Positions 62,573 through 64,000 of a stretch of DNA of 64,000 nt are shown in pieces. The notes beneath the pieces were generated by a model. It did not search any database. It was given only the letters and a program-made list of their open reading frames with translations, and was not told the origin of the DNA. The DNA comes from Pictodentalium vernedei (Eukaryota > Mollusca > Scaphopoda > Dentaliida > Dentaliidae). How positions within the stretch are numbered: the stretch's first letter is position 1; every line of letters starts with the position of its first letter. A program made the translations under genes and the position numbers. The stretch covers positions 665,137,838 to 665,201,837 of the forward strand of contig CM062296.1 in assembly GCA_031216915.1 (NCBI GenBank), given 5' to 3'.

Positions 62573-64000
62573 GACACTGATGCATGTCAAAAGGGCCTTG
62601 GGGCAGTACTTTACCAGACACAAGACAACATCAAAAGAGTAGTTAGTTATGCCAGCCGTGGACTAAGTAAATCGGAGCAGCACTACCCAATCCACAAACT
62701 GGAATTCCTGGCTTTAAAATGGGCCATTTGTGATAAGTTTTATGACTATTTATATGGAAGGAAGTTTACTGTCTGTACAGACAATAACCCTTTAACTTAT
62801 GTGTTAACCACAGCCAAACTGGATGCCACTGGACACAGGTGGCTTGCATCATTATCATCGTTTAATTTTGACATTCTGTATCGACCTGGAAAGGCCAATA
62901 AAGATGCAGATTCACTTTCCAGACATCCAGCCAATGCAGAACCAGGTTTCTTCAAAGAGGAGGAAAAGTTGATTAATGGTGAAACCATCCAAGCCATTTG
63001 TAATAGTGCTCAGCATGTTGGATTTATTGATACAATATCAATGTCGGAAAATGTAGTTCCTGACACAGACCTTTTGGGGCAGAGTATCTTGCAGCAAGGC
63101 ATTCAAGATATTCGGAAGGTTCAAAGAAAAGATCCTTTTATCAGTACCTGGTATTCATCTGTTACTAACAAACAAAGGCCAATTTTAACAAAGATGACTC
63201 CATCGTCCTTCCATACAGCAATGTACAGAGGTTTTGATAGATTATTAATGGTTAGAGGAGTTTTATACAGAGAGACTACCATTAATGAAGAGAAACGACG
63301 TCAACTTGTTTTGCCTGCAGTATATATACATCGAGTATTGACAGCTCTGCATGATGATGTGGGTCACCCTGGGAGGGACAGGACGCTATCCCTTCTAAGA
63401 GACAGGCTTTATTGGCCTGGGATGTGCAGAGATGTGGAAGAATGGATCAAAGGCTGTGGACGCTGTGTTAGATTCAAAACTCTTGACAACCAAAAAGCTC
63501 CAATGAAAAATATCCCGAGTTCACAGCCCTTGGAGCTTGTTTGCATGGACTACCTACAACTTGATGTGGCCAAAGGTGGAGTAGAGTATGTTTTGGTCAT
63601 TACGGACCATTACACCCGTTATGCACAAGCATATTCTACAAAGAATATGAGTGCAAGAACTACTGCTGACGTTTTCTTGAATAGGTTTGTGCAACACTAC
63701 GGTTTACCCAAACGTATTCACTCTGACCAGGGTGCAAACTTTGAATCCAAACTTATTCAAGAAATACTGTCAGTAGCAGGAGTTTCCAAGTCCCGTACAA
63801 CGCCATATCATCCCATGGGTAATGGGATGTGTGAGTGTTTCAATCGCACTTTAATCGGTATGTTGAGTACTTTGGAAACAAAGAAAAAAGCAGATTGGAC
63901 TTCTTACATATGCTCCTTGGTACATGCCTACAACAGCACACATCATGATTCCACTGGGTACTCTCCCTTTTATCTTATGTTTGGAAGAGAACCTCGTCTA
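62573..64000 (+). CDS. RNase H and integrase of the right-hand Gypsy element (runs off the window)
   Basis: One frame is open from 62573 to the window edge (over 470 codons). RNase H: TDACQKGLGAVLYQ, HKLEFLALKWAI and the third acidic motif CTDNNPLTYV. Integrase zinc finger: HDDVGHPGRDRTLSLL with CGRCVRFK. The catalytic core has VCMDYLQLDVAKGG, HSDQGANFESKL and NGMCECFNRTL, giving intact D, D and E. YSPFYLMFGREPRL begins the segment after the core. These integrases insert element cDNA into chromosomes. All catalytic positions visible are intact, in contrast to the 25-38 kb element. Confidence 0.9.

Noticed and set aside
1-64000. CRISPR array, bacterial operon or phage origin
   Set aside because: No regularly spaced short repeats with unique spacers and no Shine-Dalgarno-linked gene strings. 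SINE, LINE and Gypsy elements show eukaryotic DNA.

Overview
The window looks like a repeat-dense intergenic stretch of an invertebrate animal genome, probably a marine lophotrochozoan or similar. It holds LINEs, Ty3/Gypsy elements, a tRNA-derived SINE, virus-like cassettes and minisatellites. I found no confident host gene, no rRNA, no CRISPR array and no bacterial-style operon. The taxon is inference. Almost all coding sequence belongs to mobile or virus-derived elements, and most reading frames are broken.

The dominant family, called LINE-A here, is a non-LTR retrotransposon. Its ORF1 has a CxxC..CxxC finger, a coiled coil and an SGNH/GDSL-type esterase. Its ORF2 has an apurinic endonuclease, a reverse transcriptase (FADD) and a CCHC tail finger. 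The 3' end is fixed and followed by an (ATT)n microsatellite. The copies are A1 (512-4352 plus 8953-10539), A2 (4353-8952, nested in A1), A3/A6 (about 10703-12552 plus 45179-47476), A4 (20326-22141, 23912-25590 and 38675-39183), A5 (41958-44745, minus) and A7 (47477-48027, minus, 5' end only).

The layout is a set of nested insertions that can be read from junctions. A2 sits in A1 with a 16-bp target duplication. A3/A6 is split by a second LINE, LINE-B (12553-45178), flanked by ATTTAAA. LINE-B carries a tRNA-derived SINE, an interrupted tandem array of about 300-bp units, A4 and A5. A4 in turn is split by a 1.77-kb DNA transposon with 13-bp terminal inverted repeats and by a 13.1-kb LTR retrotransposon (25591-38674). 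The nesting is therefore four deep: A3/A6, then LINE-B, then A4, then the LTR element. A short host segment is present twice (356-511 joined to 10540-10699, and 48778-49257), and the second copy is an empty site for A1.

The LTR element, on the minus strand, is unusually large. It has gag with at least five zinc knuckles, protease, RT, RNase H, integrase, an envelope-like region, two unrecognised accessory ORFs and an open RING-H2 finger ORF just before the 3' LTR. Its protease, RNase H and integrase have lost catalytic residues, so this copy is dead.

Right of 48 kb lie a short repeat family with GCGCGC ends, a zinc-knuckle LINE ORF1 relic, a LINE RT relic and a four-gene DNA-virus-like cluster (52740-55905). 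That cluster holds an uncharacterised domain protein, a small hydrophobic/basic protein, a packaging-type ATPase and a probable capsid protein. A higher-order minisatellite (about 55930-57545) follows. Last is a younger Ty3/Gypsy element on the plus strand (PBS at 58404, intact gag, open RNase H-integrase) that runs off the right edge.
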